64,000 nucleotides of DNA, taken from NCBI GenBank assembly GCA_019635415.1, contig JAHBZN010000002.1:310001-374000 (forward strand), given 5' to 3'. Below, piece by piece: positions 47,994 through 60,032 of this stretch. Position 1 is the first letter of the stretch, and each line of letters starts with the position of its first letter. Origin of the DNA: Ramlibacter sp. (lineage in GTDB: Bacteria; Pseudomonadota; Gammaproteobacteria; Burkholderiales; Burkholderiaceae_C). The position numbers and the translations under genes are program-made. The notes under the pieces were generated by a model. The model was not told the DNA's origin, did no database searches, and was given only the letters and a program-made list of their open reading frames with translations.

Positions 47994-49723
47994 GCCGCAG
48001 CGTGCTCTACACCTCCAGCCCGCTGCTGGCGAGCAAGACGCCGGTCTGGCGCAGCAAATTCATCGTGGCCATGGTGGCGCTCGGATTCGCCGGGCTGGTG
48101 GGTCGCGCGGCCTGGGTGCAGGTGTTTGGCAACGACTTCTTCCAGAAGCAGGGCGAAGTGCGCTTTGCGCGCACCCTGGAGCTGCCGGCCAACCGCGGGC
48201 GCATCCTGGATCGCAACGGCGTGCTGCTGGCCACTTCCGTGCCCGCGCCCAGCATCTGGGCCATCCCGGAGGACGTGAACGCGTCTCCCGCGCAACTGAC
48301 GCAGCTGGCCCGCCTGCTGGAGATGACGGCCGGCGAGCTGAAGAAAAAGCTGGCCGACGAGGACAAGACCTTTGTCTGGCTCAAGCGCCAGGTGGACGAA
48401 CCCGTGGCCCGCGAGATCGCGGCGCTCAAGCTCAAGGGCATCTACCAGCGCAAGGAATACAAGCGCCAGTACCCGGAAGGTGAGGCGGTGGCGCACGTGG
48501 TGGGGTTCACCAACATCGAGGACAAGGGCCAGGAAGGCGTCGAGCTGGCCTTCAACAAGGAGCTGGCCGGCCGGCCCGGATCGCGCCGCGTGCTCAAGGA
48601 CCGGCTGGGCCAGGTGGTGGAGGACATGGGCGACACCGTGCCCGCCGTGGACGGCAAGGACCTGCAGCTGTCGATTGACAGCAAGGTCCAGTTCTTCGCT
48701 TACCAGAAGCTGCGCGACTCGGTGCTGGCCAACAAGGCGCGCGCCGGCAGCGTGGTCGTGCTCGACACCGTGACCGGCGAGCTGCTCGCCCTGGCCAACT
48801 TTCCCAGCTACTCGCCCGACAGGCGCGAGACGCTGACCGGCTCGCGCCTGCGCAACCTCGCGCTGACCGATGTGTTCGAGCCCGGCTCGACCATGAAGCC
48901 GTTCACCATCGGCCTGGCGCTGGAGACGGGGCGCGTGACGCCCCACACCATGATCCAGACGGCCCCGGGTTACATCACCATTGGCGGGGCCCGCATCTCC
49001 GATTCCCATGCGCACGGCCTGCTGTCGGTGCAGGAGGTGATCCAGAAGTCCAGCAACATCGGAACGCTCAAGATCGCGCTGCAGATGCAGCCTCGGGAAA
49101 TGTGGGAGTTGTTCTCGCAGGCCGGCTTCGGGCAGAAGCCGCAACTGCGTTTCCCGGGCGCGGTGACCGGGCGGCTGCGGCCTTACAAGAACTGGCGTCC
49201 CGTGGAGCAGGCCACCATGTCATACGGCTATGGCCTGTCGGCCAGCCTGTTCCAGATGGCGCGCTCCTACACCGTGTTCGCGCATGACGGCCAGATCATT
49301 CCGGCCACGCTGCTCAAGTCGGACGAGCCCGCCTCGGGTGTGCAGGTGCTGTCGGCCAAGACCGTGGCCGAGGTCCGCACCATGCTCCAGATGGCGGCAG
49401 GCCCTGGTGGCACCGGCCCCAAGGCGCAGACCGTGGGCTACTCGGTGGGTGGCAAATCGGGCACGGCCTACAAGCAGTCGGGCAAGGGATACGCTACCAA
49501 CAAGTACCGCTCCTGGTTCGTCGGCATGGCCCCGATCGACAAGCCGCGCATCATCGTCGCGGTCATGGTGGACGAGCCCAGTGCCGGCAAATACTACGGG
49601 GGCGACGTGGCGGCGCCCGTGTTCAGCGAGGTGGTGCAGCAGACGCTGCGCATGATGGGCGTGCAACCCGACATGGCCGTCAAGCCGCAGATCGTGGCCG
49701 AGTCGGTGGAGGAGTCGTTCTGA
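47990..49723 (+). CDS. ftsI: Peptidoglycan transpeptidase FtsI (PBP3)
   Basis: A 577-residue class B penicillin-binding protein for septal cross-linking. N-terminal membrane anchor (FIVAMVALGFAGLVGRAAW), pedestal domain (RGRILDRNGVLLA), active-site STMKPF with Ser near residue 300, SSN near residue 354, KSGTA near residue 490. Stop overlaps the murE start by 1 base. Confidence 0.96.
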   Translation: MSRSVLYTSSPLLASKTPVWRSKFIVAMVALGFAGLVGRAAWVQVFGNDFFQKQGEVRFARTLELPANRGRILDRNGVLLATSVPAPSIWAIPEDVNASPAQLTQLARLLEMTAGELKKKLADEDKTFVWLKRQVDEPVAREIAALKLKGIYQRKEYKRQYPEGEAVAHVVGFTNIEDKGQEGVELAFNKELAGRPGSRRVLKDRLGQVVEDMGDTVPAVDGKDLQLSIDSKVQFFAYQKLRDSVLANKARAGSVVVLDTVTGELLALANFPSYSPDRRETLTGSRLRNLALTDVFEPGSTMKPFTIGLALETGRVTPHTMIQTAPGYITIGGARISDSHAHGLLSVQEVIQKSSNIGTLKIALQMQPREMWELFSQAGFGQKPQLRFPGAVTGRLRPYKNWRPVEQATMSYGYGLSASLFQMARSYTVFAHDGQIIPATLLKSDEPASGVQVLSAKTVAEVRTMLQMAAGPGGTGPKAQTVGYSVGGKSGTAYKQSGKGYATNKYRSWFVGMAPIDKPRIIVAVMVDEPSAGKYYGGDVAAPVFSEVVQQTLRMMGVQPDMAVKPQIVAESVEESF

Positions 49724-51210
49724 TGCTGGAACTGCACTCACCCGAGGAAGCCGCCCGCTGGCTGCGCGGCCGCGTCAAAGGCGTGCTGCATACCGACAGC
49801 CGCAAGGTCGGCGCGGACGACGGCTTCATTGCCTGGCCCGGCGCCGCGACCGATGGCCGCCTGCACGTGCCGGCCGCCCTGGCGCAGGGCGCGGCGGCCT
49901 GCCTCGTCGAGCAGGACGGCGTGGCGCAGTTTGAGTTCACGGGCGAGGCCACGGCGGCCTATGAGCGCCTGAAGGCGGCCACAGGCCCGATCGCGGCGGC
50001 GTACTACGAGTCACCGTCCCGCCAGCTGGACGTGGTGGCGGTCACGGGCACCAACGGCAAGACCTCCACCGCCTGGTGGTTGGCCTGTGCGCTATCAAAT
50101 CTGGAGCAGCCGAGCGCCATCCCGTGCGGGCTGGTGGGCACTTTGGGCATAGGCCAGCCGCCAGCGGTGCAGTTCAACGGCCTCACGACCCCGGACCCGG
50201 TGCTGCTGCAGCGGCATTTCCGCCAGTTCGTCGCGCAGGGGCTCAAGGCCTGCGCCATCGAGGCTTCGTCGGTGGGCATCGTGGAGCGCCGCCTGGACGG
50301 CACGCGGATCCGCGTGGCCGTGTTCACCAATTTCTCGCAGGATCATCTGGACTACCACGACACCATGGAAGCCTACTGGGCTGCCAAGCGGGAACTGTTC
50401 CGCTGGCCGGATCTGGCCGCCGCGGTCGTCAACCTGGACGACACCCGCGGCGCGGGGCTGGCGGCCGAACTGGCGGGGCAGGCGCTGGATCTGTGGACCG
50501 TCTCGTGCGTCGAGCCGGCGCGGCTGCAGGCGCGGGACATCAGCCACGAGGCCCAGGGCCTGCGTTTCACCTTGACCGAAGGGGACGAGCACCATGTGCT
50601 GCAGACGCAGCTGATCGGCCAGTTCAACGTGTCCAACCTGCTGGGCGTCGTGGCCGCCATGCGCGCGCTGGGCGTGGCGCTGGCCGATGCGGTGCGGGCC
50701 TGCGGCAGCCTGCTGCCCGTGCCGGGCCGGATGGAACGCATCGCCCTGCCGGGCCAGCCGCTGGTGGCGGTCGACTACGCCCACACGCCGGACGCGCTCG
50801 ACAAGACCCTGCAGGCCCTGCGGCCGCTGGCCGAGCAGCGCGGCGGTGCGCTGTGGTGCGTGTTCGGCTGCGGCGGTGAACGTGATGCCACCAAACGCCC
50901 GCTGATGGCGGCAGTCGCCGAAAAGAGCGCCGACCGGGTGGTCGTCACCAGTGACAACCCGCGCGGTGAACGGCCCGAGGCCATCATCAGCCAGGTGCTG
51001 CTGGGCCTGAGCCACGACCAGTGCGTGGAAGTGCAGGTCGACCGGGCCCTGGCCATTGCCGACGCCGTGCGCAAGGCGGCCCCTGCCGATGTGATCCTGA
51101 TTGCCGGCAAGGGCCACGAGGACTACCAGGAAGTGGCGGGCACCAAGCACCCGTTCTCGGATGGGGCCCATGCCCGCCAGGCGCTGCAGGCGCGGGGAGC
51201 CGCGGCATGA
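49723..51210 (+). CDS. murE: UDP-MurNAc-L-Ala-D-Glu--meso-diaminopimelate ligase MurE
   Basis: A 495-residue Mur ligase. ATP loop TGTNGKTSTAWW near residue 107, substrate motif TTPDPVLLQRHF, and the DNPR motif (TSDNPRGERPE) that marks diaminopimelate as substrate. AGKGHEDYQ near the end. An AT-rich patch 50085-50130 (GCTATCAAATCTGGAGCAGC) is translated as ALSNLEQPSAIPCG. Confidence 0.95.
   Translation: MLELHSPEEAARWLRGRVKGVLHTDSRKVGADDGFIAWPGAATDGRLHVPAALAQGAAACLVEQDGVAQFEFTGEATAAYERLKAATGPIAAAYYESPSRQLDVVAVTGTNGKTSTAWWLACALSNLEQPSAIPCGLVGTLGIGQPPAVQFNGLTTPDPVLLQRHFRQFVAQGLKACAIEASSVGIVERRLDGTRIRVAVFTNFSQDHLDYHDTMEAYWAAKRELFRWPDLAAAVVNLDDTRGAGLAAELAGQALDLWTVSCVEPARLQARDISHEAQGLRFTLTEGDEHHVLQTQLIGQFNVSNLLGVVAAMRALGVALADAVRACGSLLPVPGRMERIALPGQPLVAVDYAHTPDALDKTLQALRPLAEQRGGALWCVFGCGGERDATKRPLMAAVAEKSADRVVVTSDNPRGERPEAIISQVLLGLSHDQCVEVQVDRALAIADAVRKAAPADVILIAGKGHEDYQEVAGTKHPFSDGAHARQALQARGAAA
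50085..50130. repeat. Family B element inside murE
   Basis: GCTATCAAAT..GGAGCAGC..GAGCGC..TCC..GCGGGCTGG follows the same order as the elements in murG and murD. It is the lowest-GC patch of this part of the gene, directly after the ATP-loop helix. Confidence 0.5.
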
Positions 51211-52586
51211 TGCGCCTGCAGGATGCCCTGACCTGGCTGCCGGGCGGCCGCCTGGTGGGCGAACCCGCGACCCGGGTGCAGCGGGTCCACACCGACACCC
51301 GGACCTTGGCGCCCGGCGATCTGTTCGTCGCGCTCAAGGGCGAGCGCCATGACGCCAACGCCTTCCTGGCGGACGCCGCGCGGCAGGGCGCGGTGGCTGC
51401 GATTGCGCACCGCGGCATGCTGCCCGCGGGCCTGCCGGGCATCGAGGTGGACGATACGCGCCAGGCCCTCGGCGCGCTGGCGGCGGGCTGGCGTTCGCAG
51501 TTCAGCCTGCCCCTGATTGCCGTGACCGGCAGCAACGGCAAGACCACCGTGACGCAGATGATCGCGTCCATCCTGCGCGCCTGGCGCGGCGAAGGCGCGC
51601 TGGCCACGCAGGGCAACTTCAACAACGACATCGGCGTGCCGCTCACGCTGCTGCGCCTGCGCGCGACGCATCAGGTCGGCGTGGTCGAGCTCGGCATGAA
51701 CCATCCCGGCGAGATCGCCTACCTGGGCCGCATCGCGCGGCCGACCGTGGCCCTGGTCAACAACGCCCAGCGCGAGCATCTGGAGTTCATGGCCACGGTC
51801 GAAGCCGTGGCGCGCGAGAACGGCGAGATCATCCGCGCGCTGGATGCGCGCGGTGTGGCGGTGTATCCCGCCGATGAAGCATTCACCTCCGTCTGGGCGG
51901 GCCTGGCCGGGGAGCGCGCCAGCCTGCGCTTTGGCGCCACGGCCGGGGCGGACATCCTTTTGGCCGGTACTGAGTGGACTGCAGGGCACTGGCAGGTGGG
52001 GGTGCAAACGCCCGCTGCGGCGCTGGCATATGCCCTCCATATCGCCGGCCGCCACAACGTGCGCAACTCGCTGGCCGCGGTGGCCTGTGCGCTGGCGGCC
52101 GGTGCGCCGCTGGCCGCGATCCGGCAGGGGCTGGAAGATTTCGCCCCGGTCAAGGGCCGCTCGCGCGCCTTCAGCGTCGCGCTGGGCGCGCGCCAGCTCA
52201 CCGTGGTGGACGACACCTACAACGCCAACCCCGACTCGGTGCTGGCCGCCATCGACGTGCTGGCCGAGCTGCCGGGTCCGCGCCTGCTGGTGCTGGGCGA
52301 CATGGGCGAAGTCGGCGACGAAGGGCCACGCTTCCATGCCGAGGTGGGCGCCCACGCAAGGGCGGCGGGAATTGAACGGCTGTTCACGCTGGGCGAGCAG
52401 TCGCGCGCCATGGGCGGACGCCATTTTGACGACGTGGACGCGCTGAACGCCGCCGTGCGCGCCGAGCTGCCGGCCACCGGCAGCGTGCTGGTCAAGGGCT
52501 CGCGCTTCATGAAGATGGAACGGGTGGTCGAGGCCATCAACGCCTCACAACAACAGGCTGCCGAGGAGACCCGTCATGCTGCTTAG
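51207..52586 (+). CDS. murF: UDP-MurNAc-tripeptide--D-alanyl-D-alanine ligase MurF
   Basis: A 459-residue Mur ligase. [19 protein letters not shown] at the start, ATP loop [12 protein letters not shown] near residue 107, [13 protein letters not shown], and [10 protein letters not shown] near residue 335. Two adjacent ATGs (51207, 51210); the first gives the 4-base overlap with murE typical here. Overlaps mraY by 11 bases. Confidence 0.95.
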   Translation: MMRLQDALTWLPGGRLVGEPATRVQRVHTDTRTLAPGDLFVALKGERHDANAFLADAARQGAVAAIAHRGMLPAGLPGIEVDDTRQALGALAAGWRSQFSLPLIAVTGSNGKTTVTQMIASILRAWRGEGALATQGNFNNDIGVPLTLLRLRATHQVGVVELGMNHPGEIAYLGRIARPTVALVNNAQREHLEFMATVEAVARENGEIIRALDARGVAVYPADEAFTSVWAGLAGERASLRFGATAGADILLAGTEWTAGHWQVGVQTPAAALAYALHIAGRHNVRNSLAAVACALAAGAPLAAIRQGLEDFAPVKGRSRAFSVALGARQLTVVDDTYNANPDSVLAAIDVLAELPGPRLLVLGDMGEVGDEGPRFHAEVGAHARAAGIERLFTLGEQSRAMGGRHFDDVDALNAAVRAELPATGSVLVKGSRFMKMERVVEAINASQQQAAEETRHAA

Positions 52587-53754
52587 TCTGGCCCAGTGGC
52601 TGCAGACCCTTTCGCCCGAGTTCGGATTCTTCCGCGTGTTCCAGTACCTGACGCTGCGCGCCGTGATGGCGGCCATGACGGCGTTGCTCATCGGCCTGCT
52701 GGCGGGACCGTTCGTGATCCGCCGGCTGACCGAGCTCAAGATCGGCCAGCCGGTGCGCGGCTATGGCATGCAGACCCATCTGGCCAAGAGTGGCACACCC
52801 ACCATGGGGGGCGTGCTGATCCTGATGTCCATCGCCATTTCCACGCTGCTGTGGTTTGACCTGTCCAACCGGTTCGTGTGGATCGTGCTGCTGGTCACGC
52901 TCGGCTTCGGCGCGATTGGCTGGGTCGACGACTGGCGCAAGGTGGTGCACAAGGACCCGGAGGGCATGCGCTCGCGCGAGAAGTACTTCTGGCAGTCGCT
53001 GATCGGCCTGGTGGCAGCGCTCTATCTCGTGTTCAGCATCTCCGAAAGCTCCAACCTGCGCGTGGTCGAGCTGTTCTTCCGCTGGGTGCAGTCGGGCTTT
53101 GACCTGAGCCTGCCGCCCAAGGCCGGGCTGATGCTGCCGTTCTTCAAGGAGGTGAGCTACCCGCTGGGTGTGCTGGGTTTCGTGATCCTGACCTACCTCG
53201 TCATCGTCGGGTCCAGCAATGCGGTGAACCTGACCGACGGGCTCGACGGCCTGGCCATCATGCCGGTGGTGATGGTGGGCTCGGCGCTGGGTGTCTTTGC
53301 CTACGTCACGGGCAGCGCGGTGTACTCGAAGTACCTGCTGTTCCCTTTCATTCCCGGGTCGGGCGAACTGCTCATCTTCTGCGCCGCCATGGCCGGCGCG
53401 GGGCTGGCGTTCCTCTGGTTCAACACCCACCCCGCGCAGGTGTTCATGGGCGACGTGGGGGCGCTGGCGCTCGGCGGGGCCCTGGGCACCATCGCTGTCA
53501 TCGTGCGCCAGGAAATCGTGCTGTCCATCATGGGCGGCATCTTCGTGGTCGAAGCCCTTTCCGTGATGGCGCAGGTCACCTATTTCAAGTACACCAAGCG
53601 CCGCTATGGCGAGGGCCGGCGCATCCTCAAGATGGCGCCGCTGCACCACCACTTCGAGAAGAGCGGCTGGAAGGAGACGCAGGTGGTCGTGCGCTTCTGG
53701 ATCATCACCATGCTGCTGTGCCTGGTCGGCCTGTCCACCCTGAAGCTGCGATAA
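52576..53754 (+). CDS. mraY: Phospho-MurNAc-pentapeptide-transferase MraY
   Basis: A 392-residue polytopic membrane enzyme making lipid I on undecaprenyl phosphate. Motifs: [27 protein letters not shown] (DDD motif), [24 protein letters not shown], and [13 protein letters not shown]. Starts inside murF. Confidence 0.97.
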   Translation: MLLSLAQWLQTLSPEFGFFRVFQYLTLRAVMAAMTALLIGLLAGPFVIRRLTELKIGQPVRGYGMQTHLAKSGTPTMGGVLILMSIAISTLLWFDLSNRFVWIVLLVTLGFGAIGWVDDWRKVVHKDPEGMRSREKYFWQSLIGLVAALYLVFSISESSNLRVVELFFRWVQSGFDLSLPPKAGLMLPFFKEVSYPLGVLGFVILTYLVIVGSSNAVNLTDGLDGLAIMPVVMVGSALGVFAYVTGSAVYSKYLLFPFIPGSGELLIFCAAMAGAGLAFLWFNTHPAQVFMGDVGALALGGALGTIAVIVRQEIVLSIMGGIFVVEALSVMAQVTYFKYTKRRYGEGRRILKMAPLHHHFEKSGWKETQVVVRFWIITMLLCLVGLSTLKLR

Positions 53755-53757
53755 GCC

Positions 53758-55275
53758 ATGAACCTGATGCAAAACCTCCACGTGCTGATCCTGGGCCTCG
53801 GGGCCTCGGGCCTGGCCATGGCGCGCTGGTGCGCCCGTCAGGGCGCGCGCGTCACCGTGGCCGACACGCGCGAGGCGCCGCCACAGCTCGGCGCGCTGCG
53901 CGAGCAGGTGCCGCAGGCGCACTTTGTCAGCGGACCGATGCAAGCCGCGCTGCTGGAGGGGACCGGCGTGCAGCGCGTGCTGCGCAGCCCAGGCCTGTCC
54001 CCCGCCCAGATTGCTCCTGTTTTGATAGCTGCCGAAGCCCAGGGGATCAGGGCTACAGGTGAATTGGGCTTGTTTCAGCAGACGCTGACCGAACTCAAGG
54101 CACTCAACGGGTATGCGCCGCAGGTGCTGGCCGTGACCGGCACCAATGGCAAGACCACGGTGACCGCGCTGGCCGGGCAATTGGTGGCGCGCACGGGCCG
54201 CAGCGTGGCCGTGGCCGGCAACATCGGCCCGACGCTGCTGGACACCCTGGGCCATCTGCTGGACACCGAGGCCCTGCCCGAGATCTGGGTTCTGGAACTG
54301 TCCAGCTTCCAGCTCGACGGTGTCGACGCCTTCGAGCCCGCGGCGGCCGCGGTGCTCAACGTGACCCAGGACCACCTGGACTGGCATGGCGACATGCCGG
54401 CCTACGCCGCCGCCAAGGCACGCGTTTTTGGCACGCAGGGGCTGATGGTGCTGAACCGCGATGACGCCCTGGTGATGGCCATGCTGCCTGAACCGGTGCG
54501 ACTCAAGGGCGGCAAGACCGAGCAGCGCGCCCACCTCACGTTCGGTGCCGATGCGCCGCAGCGCCCTGGCGACTACGGCATCGAGATGGTCAACGGCATG
54601 GCCTGGCTGGTGCGCGCCCTGGAAGCCGACGAAACCCTGAAGAAGCGCCGGGATGAGGCGGAGGAAATCCATTTGCAGCGCCTGATGCCCGCCGATGCAC
54701 TGCGCATCCGCGGCCGGCACAACGCGGTGAACGCGCTGGCCGCGCTGGCGCTGGCGGGCGCCGCTGGCTGCCCGCTCGGCCCCATGCTGTTCGGCCTGCG
54801 CGAATACCGCGGCGAGCCGCACCGCGTCGAGCCGGTGGGCATCGTCAACGGGGTCGAGTACTTCGACGACAGCAAGGGCACCAACGTCGGCGCCACGGTG
54901 GCCGCTCTCAACGGTCTGGGCGCCGAGCGCAAGGTGGTGGTGATCCTCGGTGGCGACGGCAAGGGGCAGGACTTCTCGCCGCTGGCCGGTCCGGTCGGAC
55001 GCCACGCGCGCGCCGCCGTGCTGATCGGCCGTGATGGCCCGCTGATCCGCGGCGCGCTGGACAACGCCGGCGTGCCCCTGCTCGATGCCGCCACGCTGCC
55101 CGAGGCCGTGGGCCTGGCCACGCAGCGTGCCCACGCCGGCGACGCTGTGCTCATGTCGCCGGCCTGCGCCAGCTTCGACATGTTCGACAACTACCCGCAC
55201 CGCGCCCGCGTGTTCCGTGAAGCCGTCAATGGCATCGCGCAGCAGGCCGGCATCGACCTGGAGGCCTCGGCATGA
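53758..55275 (+). CDS. murD: UDP-MurNAc-L-alanine--D-glutamate ligase MurD
   Basis: A 505-residue Mur ligase, somewhat longer than the E. coli enzyme (438). [16 protein letters not shown] at the start, ATP loop [15 protein letters not shown] near residue 125, LELSSFQLD, and NDSKGT-like [13 protein letters not shown] family B AT-rich element (54010-54070) encodes [20 protein letters not shown] before the ATP loop. An extra charged segment ([20 protein letters not shown]) lies near residue 285 in the central domain. Confidence 0.94.
   Translation: MNLMQNLHVLILGLGASGLAMARWCARQGARVTVADTREAPPQLGALREQVPQAHFVSGPMQAALLEGTGVQRVLRSPGLSPAQIAPVLIAAEAQGIRATGELGLFQQTLTELKALNGYAPQVLAVTGTNGKTTVTALAGQLVARTGRSVAVAGNIGPTLLDTLGHLLDTEALPEIWVLELSSFQLDGVDAFEPAAAAVLNVTQDHLDWHGDMPAYAAAKARVFGTQGLMVLNRDDALVMAMLPEPVRLKGGKTEQRAHLTFGADAPQRPGDYGIEMVNGMAWLVRALEADETLKKRRDEAEEIHLQRLMPADALRIRGRHNAVNALAALALAGAAGCPLGPMLFGLREYRGEPHRVEPVGIVNGVEYFDDSKGTNVGATVAALNGLGAERKVVVILGGDGKGQDFSPLAGPVGRHARAAVLIGRDGPLIRGALDNAGVPLLDAATLPEAVGLATQRAHAGDAVLMSPACASFDMFDNYPHRARVFREAVNGIAQQAGIDLEASA
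54010..54070. repeat. Family B element inside murD
   Basis: TGTTTTGATAGCTGCCGAAGC, then CAGGGCTACAGG and GAATTGGGC. Best preserved copy with the rlmI one; AT-rich island in frame. Confidence 0.65.
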
Positions 55276-56549
55276 GCGCCGCCGCGCAGGCCCGCATCAA
55301 GCCGGGGCCTACCGCTGCGGCGGGGGGCGGCGCGCGGGGGCTGCTGCGCGCGCTGGGCCAGCGGGTGGCGGGCCTGTTGGGCGGCGCCGACGCCTCCGGC
55401 GGCAGCGCGGCGCGGGTGCAGCCGTTTGACCAGGCCCTGCTGTGGGTCACGGTGGCGCTGCTGGCTTTCGGGCTGGTGATGGTCTATTCCGCCTCGATCG
55501 CCATGCCCGACAACCCGCGCTTTGCCCGCTACGGGCATGCGCATTTTCTGGTCCGGCACGTGATCTTCATGGGCATTGCCTTCGTGGCGGCGCTGCTGGC
55601 GTTCCAGGTGCCGCTGGCCACCTGGGAAAAGTACGCGCCCTGGCTCTTTGTGGTCTCGCTGGTGCTGCTGATCGTGGTGCTGGTGCCGCATGTGGGCAAG
55701 GGCGTCAACGGCGCGCACCGCTGGATCGGGCTGGGCTTCATGAGCTTCCAGCCGTCGGAGCTCGCCAAGTTCGCGGTGCTGGTGTACGCGGCCGACTACA
55801 TGGTGCGCAAGATGGACGTGAAGGAGCGCTTCTTCCGCGCGGTGCTGCCCATGGCCGTGGCCGTGGCCGTGGTCGGCTCCCTGCTGCTGGCCGAGCCCGA
55901 CATGGGGGCGTTCATGGTGATCGCCGTGATCGCCATGGGCATCCTGTTCCTGGGCGGGGTCAATGCCCGCATGTTCTTCCTGATCGCCTCGGTCATCACG
56001 GTGGCCTTCGTGTTCATGATCGCGCTGTCGGACTGGCGGCGTGAGCGCATCTTTGCCTACCTCGATCCGTGGAGCGAGAAGCATGCGCTGGGCAAGGGCT
56101 ACCAGCTGTCCCATTCGCTGATCGCCATCGGCCGCGGCGAGATTTTCGGTGTCGGCCTGGGCGGCAGTGTGGAGAAGCTGCACTGGCTGCCCGAGGCCCA
56201 CACCGACTTCCTGCTCGCCGTCATTGGCGAGGAGTTTGGCCTGATCGGCGTGACCGTGGTGATCGGCCTGTTCTTCTGGATGACCCGGCGCATCATGCAC
56301 ATCGGGCGCCAGGCCATTGCGCTGGACCGCGTGTTCGCGGGGCTGGTGGCCCAGGGCGTTGGCATCTGGGTCGGTTTCCAGTCGTTCATCAACATGGGGG
56401 TGAACCTGGGCGCGCTGCCCACCAAGGGCCTGACGCTGCCGCTCATGAGCTACGGCGGTTCGGCCATCCTCATGAACCTGGTGGCGATCGCGGTGGTGCT
56501 GCGCATCGACTTCGAGAACAAGCTGCTGATGCGGGGAGGCCGCTCATGA
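55272..56549 (+). CDS. ftsW: Lipid II polymerase FtsW (SEDS family)
   Basis: A 425-residue integral membrane glycosyltransferase paired with FtsI. After about 50 cytosolic residues: [71 protein letters not shown] and the C-terminal [13 protein letters not shown] overlap with murD. Confidence 0.96.
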   Translation: MSAAAQARIKPGPTAAAGGGARGLLRALGQRVAGLLGGADASGGSAARVQPFDQALLWVTVALLAFGLVMVYSASIAMPDNPRFARYGHAHFLVRHVIFMGIAFVAALLAFQVPLATWEKYAPWLFVVSLVLLIVVLVPHVGKGVNGAHRWIGLGFMSFQPSELAKFAVLVYAADYMVRKMDVKERFFRAVLPMAVAVAVVGSLLLAEPDMGAFMVIAVIAMGILFLGGVNARMFFLIASVITVAFVFMIALSDWRRERIFAYLDPWSEKHALGKGYQLSHSLIAIGRGEIFGVGLGGSVEKLHWLPEAHTDFLLAVIGEEFGLIGVTVVIGLFFWMTRRIMHIGRQAIALDRVFAGLVAQGVGIWVGFQSFINMGVNLGALPTKGLTLPLMSYGGSAILMNLVAIAVVLRIDFENKLLMRGGRS

Positions 56550-57622
56550 GCGACGCACGGCACGGCAAATGCGCGCTGGTCATGGCGGGCGGGACCGGTG
56601 GGCACATCTTCCCCGGGCTGGCCGTGGCCGAGGCGCTGCGCGAGCGCGGCTGGCGCGTGCACTGGCTGGGCGGCCCGGCCAGCATGGAGAGCCAGCTCGT
56701 GCCGCCGCGCGGATTTGCCTTCGAGACCATCGACTTCTCGGGCGTGCGCGGCAAGGGGGCGGCCACACTGGCCCTGCTGCCGCTGCGCCTGCTGCGGGCG
56801 TTCTGGCAAAGCATCGGCGTGGTGCGCCGCGTGCGGCCGCAGGTGGTGGTGGGCCTGGGCGGCTACATCACCTTCCCGGCAGGCCTGATGAGTGTGCTGC
56901 TGGGCCGGCCGCTGGTGCTGCACGAGCAGAACTCCGTGGCGGGCATGGCCAACCGTGTCCTGGCCGGCGTGGCCGACCGGGTCTTCACGGCGTTTCCCCA
57001 GGCGCTGCGCAAGGCCGCGTGGGTGGGCAACCCGCTGCGCGCAGCGTTCCTCACGCAGCCCGATCCACAGGCGCGCTTCAGCGGCCGCAGCGGCCCGCTG
57101 CGCCTGCTGGTGGTCGGCGGCAGCCTCGGGGCCCGGGCGCTCAACGATGTGGTGCCCAAGGCGCTGGCCCTGATCCCGCCCGCGCTGCGGCCCGTGGTCA
57201 CGCACCAGAGCGGAGCGCGCCAGATCGACGAGCTGCGTGCCAATTATCACGCCGCTGGCGTGGAGGCCGAACTCACGCCGTTCATCGACGACACCGCGCG
57301 TGCCTTCGCCGATGCCGACCTCGTGATCTGCCGCGCCGGCGCGAGCACCGTCACGGAAATCGCGGCCGTGGGGGCGGCGGCATTGTTTGTGCCGTTCCCC
57401 TCGGCGGTGGACGACCACCAGACCACCAACGCGCGCTTCCTGACCGATGCCGGCGGCGGCTGGCTGGTGCAGCAACGCGACCTCACGCCCGCATGGCTGG
57501 CGGATTTGCTACAGAAAACAGAGCGGCCAGCGCTGATCCAGTGCGGGCTGGAGGCCAAAAAGATGCAGAAGACAGGCGCAACCGAAGCGGTGGTGGCCGC
57601 GTGCGAGGAACTGGCGCGATGA
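56546..57622 (+). CDS. murG: UDP-GlcNAc transferase MurG (lipid II synthesis)
   Basis: A 358-residue GT28 glycosyltransferase. [16 protein letters not shown] near residue 12, [50 protein letters not shown] and [10 protein letters not shown] family B element (57503-57553) near the C-terminus encodes [21 protein letters not shown] overlap with ftsW. Confidence 0.96.
   Translation: MSDARHGKCALVMAGGTGGHIFPGLAVAEALRERGWRVHWLGGPASMESQLVPPRGFAFETIDFSGVRGKGAATLALLPLRLLRAFWQSIGVVRRVRPQVVVGLGGYITFPAGLMSVLLGRPLVLHEQNSVAGMANRVLAGVADRVFTAFPQALRKAAWVGNPLRAAFLTQPDPQARFSGRSGPLRLLVVGGSLGARALNDVVPKALALIPPALRPVVTHQSGARQIDELRANYHAAGVEAELTPFIDDTARAFADADLVICRAGASTVTEIAAVGAAALFVPFPSAVDDHQTTNARFLTDAGGGWLVQQRDLTPAWLADLLQKTERPALIQCGLEAKKMQKTGATEAVVAACEELAR
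57503..57553. repeat. Family B element inside murG
   Basis: TTTGCTACAGAAAACAGAGCGGCCAGCGCTGATCC...GCGGGCTGGAGGCC. Same layout as in murE (GCTA..., AGCGCT/GAGCGC, TCC, GCGGGCTGG). Confidence 0.55.
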
Positions 57623-59034
57623 AACACGCGATCAAGCACATTCACTTCGTGGGCGTGGGCGGCTCGGGCATGAGCGGCATTGCCGAGGTGCTGTTGAACC
57701 TGGGGTACACCATCAGTGGCTCCGACCTGTCCGACAGCGCCACGCTGCGCCGCCTGGCCGGCCTGGGCATCCAGACCCACGTGGGCCACGCGGCGGCGCA
57801 TGTGGCCGGCGCCGACGCCGTGGTCACGTCCACGGCCGTGCAGGCCAGCAACCCCGAAGTGATCGCCGCGCGCGAGCGGCATATCCCCGTGGTGCCGCGC
57901 GCGCTGATGCTGGCCGAGCTGATGCGCCTGAAGCAGGGCGTGGCGATTGCCGGCACCCATGGCAAGACCACCACCACCAGCCTGGTGGCCAGCGTGCTGG
58001 CCGAGGGCGGGCTGGACCCGACCTTCGTGATCGGCGGGCGCCTGAACAGCGCCGGCGCCAACGCCAAGCTCGGCAGCGGCGACTACATCGTGGTGGAGGC
58101 GGACGAGTCGGATGCCTCGTTCCTGAACCTGCTGCCGGTGATGGCCGTGGTCACCAACATCGACGCCGACCACATGGAAACCTACGGCCACGATTTCAGC
58201 CGGCTCAAGGGCGCCTTCGTCGATTTCCTGCACCGCATGCCGTTTTACGGCACGGCCATCCTGTGCACCGACGATCCGGCCATCCGCGAGATCGTGCCCC
58301 GCGTGTCCTGTCCCGTGACGAGCTACGGATTTGGCGAGGAAGCCCAGGTGCGTGCCGTCAACGTGCGCGCCGTGGGGGCGCAGATGCATTTCACGGCGCA
58401 GCGGCGCAACGGCGTCACGCTGCCCGACCTGGACATCGTGCTGAACCTCGCGGGCGAGCACAACGTGCGCAATGCGCTGTCGGCGATCGCGGTGGCGGTG
58501 GAGCTCAACGTGCCCGACGCGGCGGTGCAGAAGGCCCTGGCGGGCTTCAGGGGCGTGGGCCGCCGCTTCCAGAGCTATGGTGACGTTCAGGTCAAGGCCG
58601 CTCACGGCGGTGGCCGTTTCACCGTGATCGATGACTATGGCCATCACCCGGTCGAGATGCAGGCCACGCTGGCTGCGGCGCGCGGCGCGTTCCCGGGCCG
58701 CCGGCTGGTGCTGGCCTTCCAGCCTCACCGCTACACGCGTACGCGCGACTGCTTCGAGGATTTCGTCAAGGTGATCGGCCATGGGGCCGACGCGGTGCTG
58801 CTGGCCGAGGTCTACGCCGCGGGCGAGGAGCCCATCGTGGCGGCCGATGGCCGGTCCCTGACGCGCGCGCTGCGCGTGGCGGGCCGGGTGGAGCCGGTGT
58901 TCGTGGACGACATTGCAGCCATGCCGCAGGCGGTGCTGGACAACGCGCGCGATGGCGATGTGGTGATGTGCATGGGCGCCGGCTCGATCGGCGGTGTCCC
59001 GGCCCGGCTGGTGGAACTCGGGGGGGCAGCATGA
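57619..59034 (+). CDS. murC: UDP-MurNAc--L-alanine ligase MurC
   Basis: A 471-residue Mur ligase. [17 protein letters not shown] at residue 9, ATP loop [14 protein letters not shown] near residue 112, [21 protein letters not shown], and [14 protein letters not shown] overlap with murG. Confidence 0.96.
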   Translation: MKHAIKHIHFVGVGGSGMSGIAEVLLNLGYTISGSDLSDSATLRRLAGLGIQTHVGHAAAHVAGADAVVTSTAVQASNPEVIAARERHIPVVPRALMLAELMRLKQGVAIAGTHGKTTTTSLVASVLAEGGLDPTFVIGGRLNSAGANAKLGSGDYIVVEADESDASFLNLLPVMAVVTNIDADHMETYGHDFSRLKGAFVDFLHRMPFYGTAILCTDDPAIREIVPRVSCPVTSYGFGEEAQVRAVNVRAVGAQMHFTAQRRNGVTLPDLDIVLNLAGEHNVRNALSAIAVAVELNVPDAAVQKALAGFRGVGRRFQSYGDVQVKAAHGGGRFTVIDDYGHHPVEMQATLAAARGAFPGRRLVLAFQPHRYTRTRDCFEDFVKVIGHGADAVLLAEVYAAGEEPIVAADGRSLTRALRVAGRVEPVFVDDIAAMPQAVLDNARDGDVVMCMGAGSIGGVPARLVELGGAA

Positions 59035-60032
59035 GCCATCATGGCACTGTTCGCCCCGAGACCGGACCGACGGAGTTCGGCAAGGTGGCGGTCCTGATGG
59101 GCGGCAGGTCGGCCGAGCGCGAGGTCTCGCTGATGTCGGGCAGTGGCGTGCTCAAGGCCCTGCAGTCCCGAGGCGTGGACGCCCACGCCTTCGACCCCGC
59201 CGAGCGCGACCTGGCCGAACTGAAGAAGAAGGGCTTTCGCCGCTGCTTCATTGCGCTGCATGGCCGCTATGGCGAGGACGGGACGGTGCAGGGCGCGCTC
59301 GAGCTGCTGGGCATTCCCTACACCGGCTCGGGCGTGATGGCGTCCAGCATCGCCATCGACAAGATCATGACCAAGCGGGTCTGGCTGGCCGAAGGGCTGC
59401 CCACGCCCCGCTACCGGCTGCTGCGCCGCGGCGCGCTGGACCATGGGCAGGTCATCGGCATTCCCGACGAACTGGGCCTGCCCGTGATCGTCAAGCCAGC
59501 GCGCGAGGGCTCGTCGATCGGCGTGGTCAAGGTCGAGGGCTACTCGGGCATGCAGGCCGCCGTGGCGCAGGCCGCCGCCATGGACGCCGACGTGCTGTGC
59601 GAGGAGTTCGTCAGCGGCGACGAGGTCACCTGCCCGGTGCTGGGCACGGGTGACGCCGCCCGGGCGCTGCCGGTGATCCGCATCGTGGCGCCCGAGGGCA
59701 ACTACGACTACCAGAACAAGTACTTCACCGACGACACCAAGTACCTCGTGCCCTGCGGCCTGCCCGCGGGCGAGGAGGAGGCCATCCAGGCCCTGGTGCT
59801 CAAGGCCTACCGCGTGCTGGGCTGCCGCGGCTGGGGCCGGGTCGACGTGATGATCGACGCCGCCACGCGCCAGCCGTCGCTGCTGGAGATCAACACCTCA
59901 CCGGGCATGACCGGGCATTCGCTGGTGCCGATGTCGGCCCGTGCCGCCGGCATCAGCTACGAAGAACTGTGCGTCCAGCTGCTGGCCTCGGCGGCGCTGG
60001 ACCACGACATCACGGAAAAGGCCGGCGCATGA
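59031..60032 (+). CDS. ddl: D-alanine--D-alanine ligase
   Basis: A 333-residue ATP-grasp ligase (DdlB type). [17 protein letters not shown] near residue 21, [41 protein letters not shown] and [16 protein letters not shown] near the end. ATGA overlaps with murC and ftsQ on both sides. Confidence 0.96.
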   Translation: MSHHGTVRPETGPTEFGKVAVLMGGRSAEREVSLMSGSGVLKALQSRGVDAHAFDPAERDLAELKKKGFRRCFIALHGRYGEDGTVQGALELLGIPYTGSGVMASSIAIDKIMTKRVWLAEGLPTPRYRLLRRGALDHGQVIGIPDELGLPVIVKPAREGSSIGVVKVEGYSGMQAAVAQAAAMDADVLCEEFVSGDEVTCPVLGTGDAARALPVIRIVAPEGNYDYQNKYFTDDTKYLVPCGLPAGEEEAIQALVLKAYRVLGCRGWGRVDVMIDAATRQPSLLEINTSPGMTGHSLVPMSARAAGISYEELCVQLLASAALDHDITEKAGA

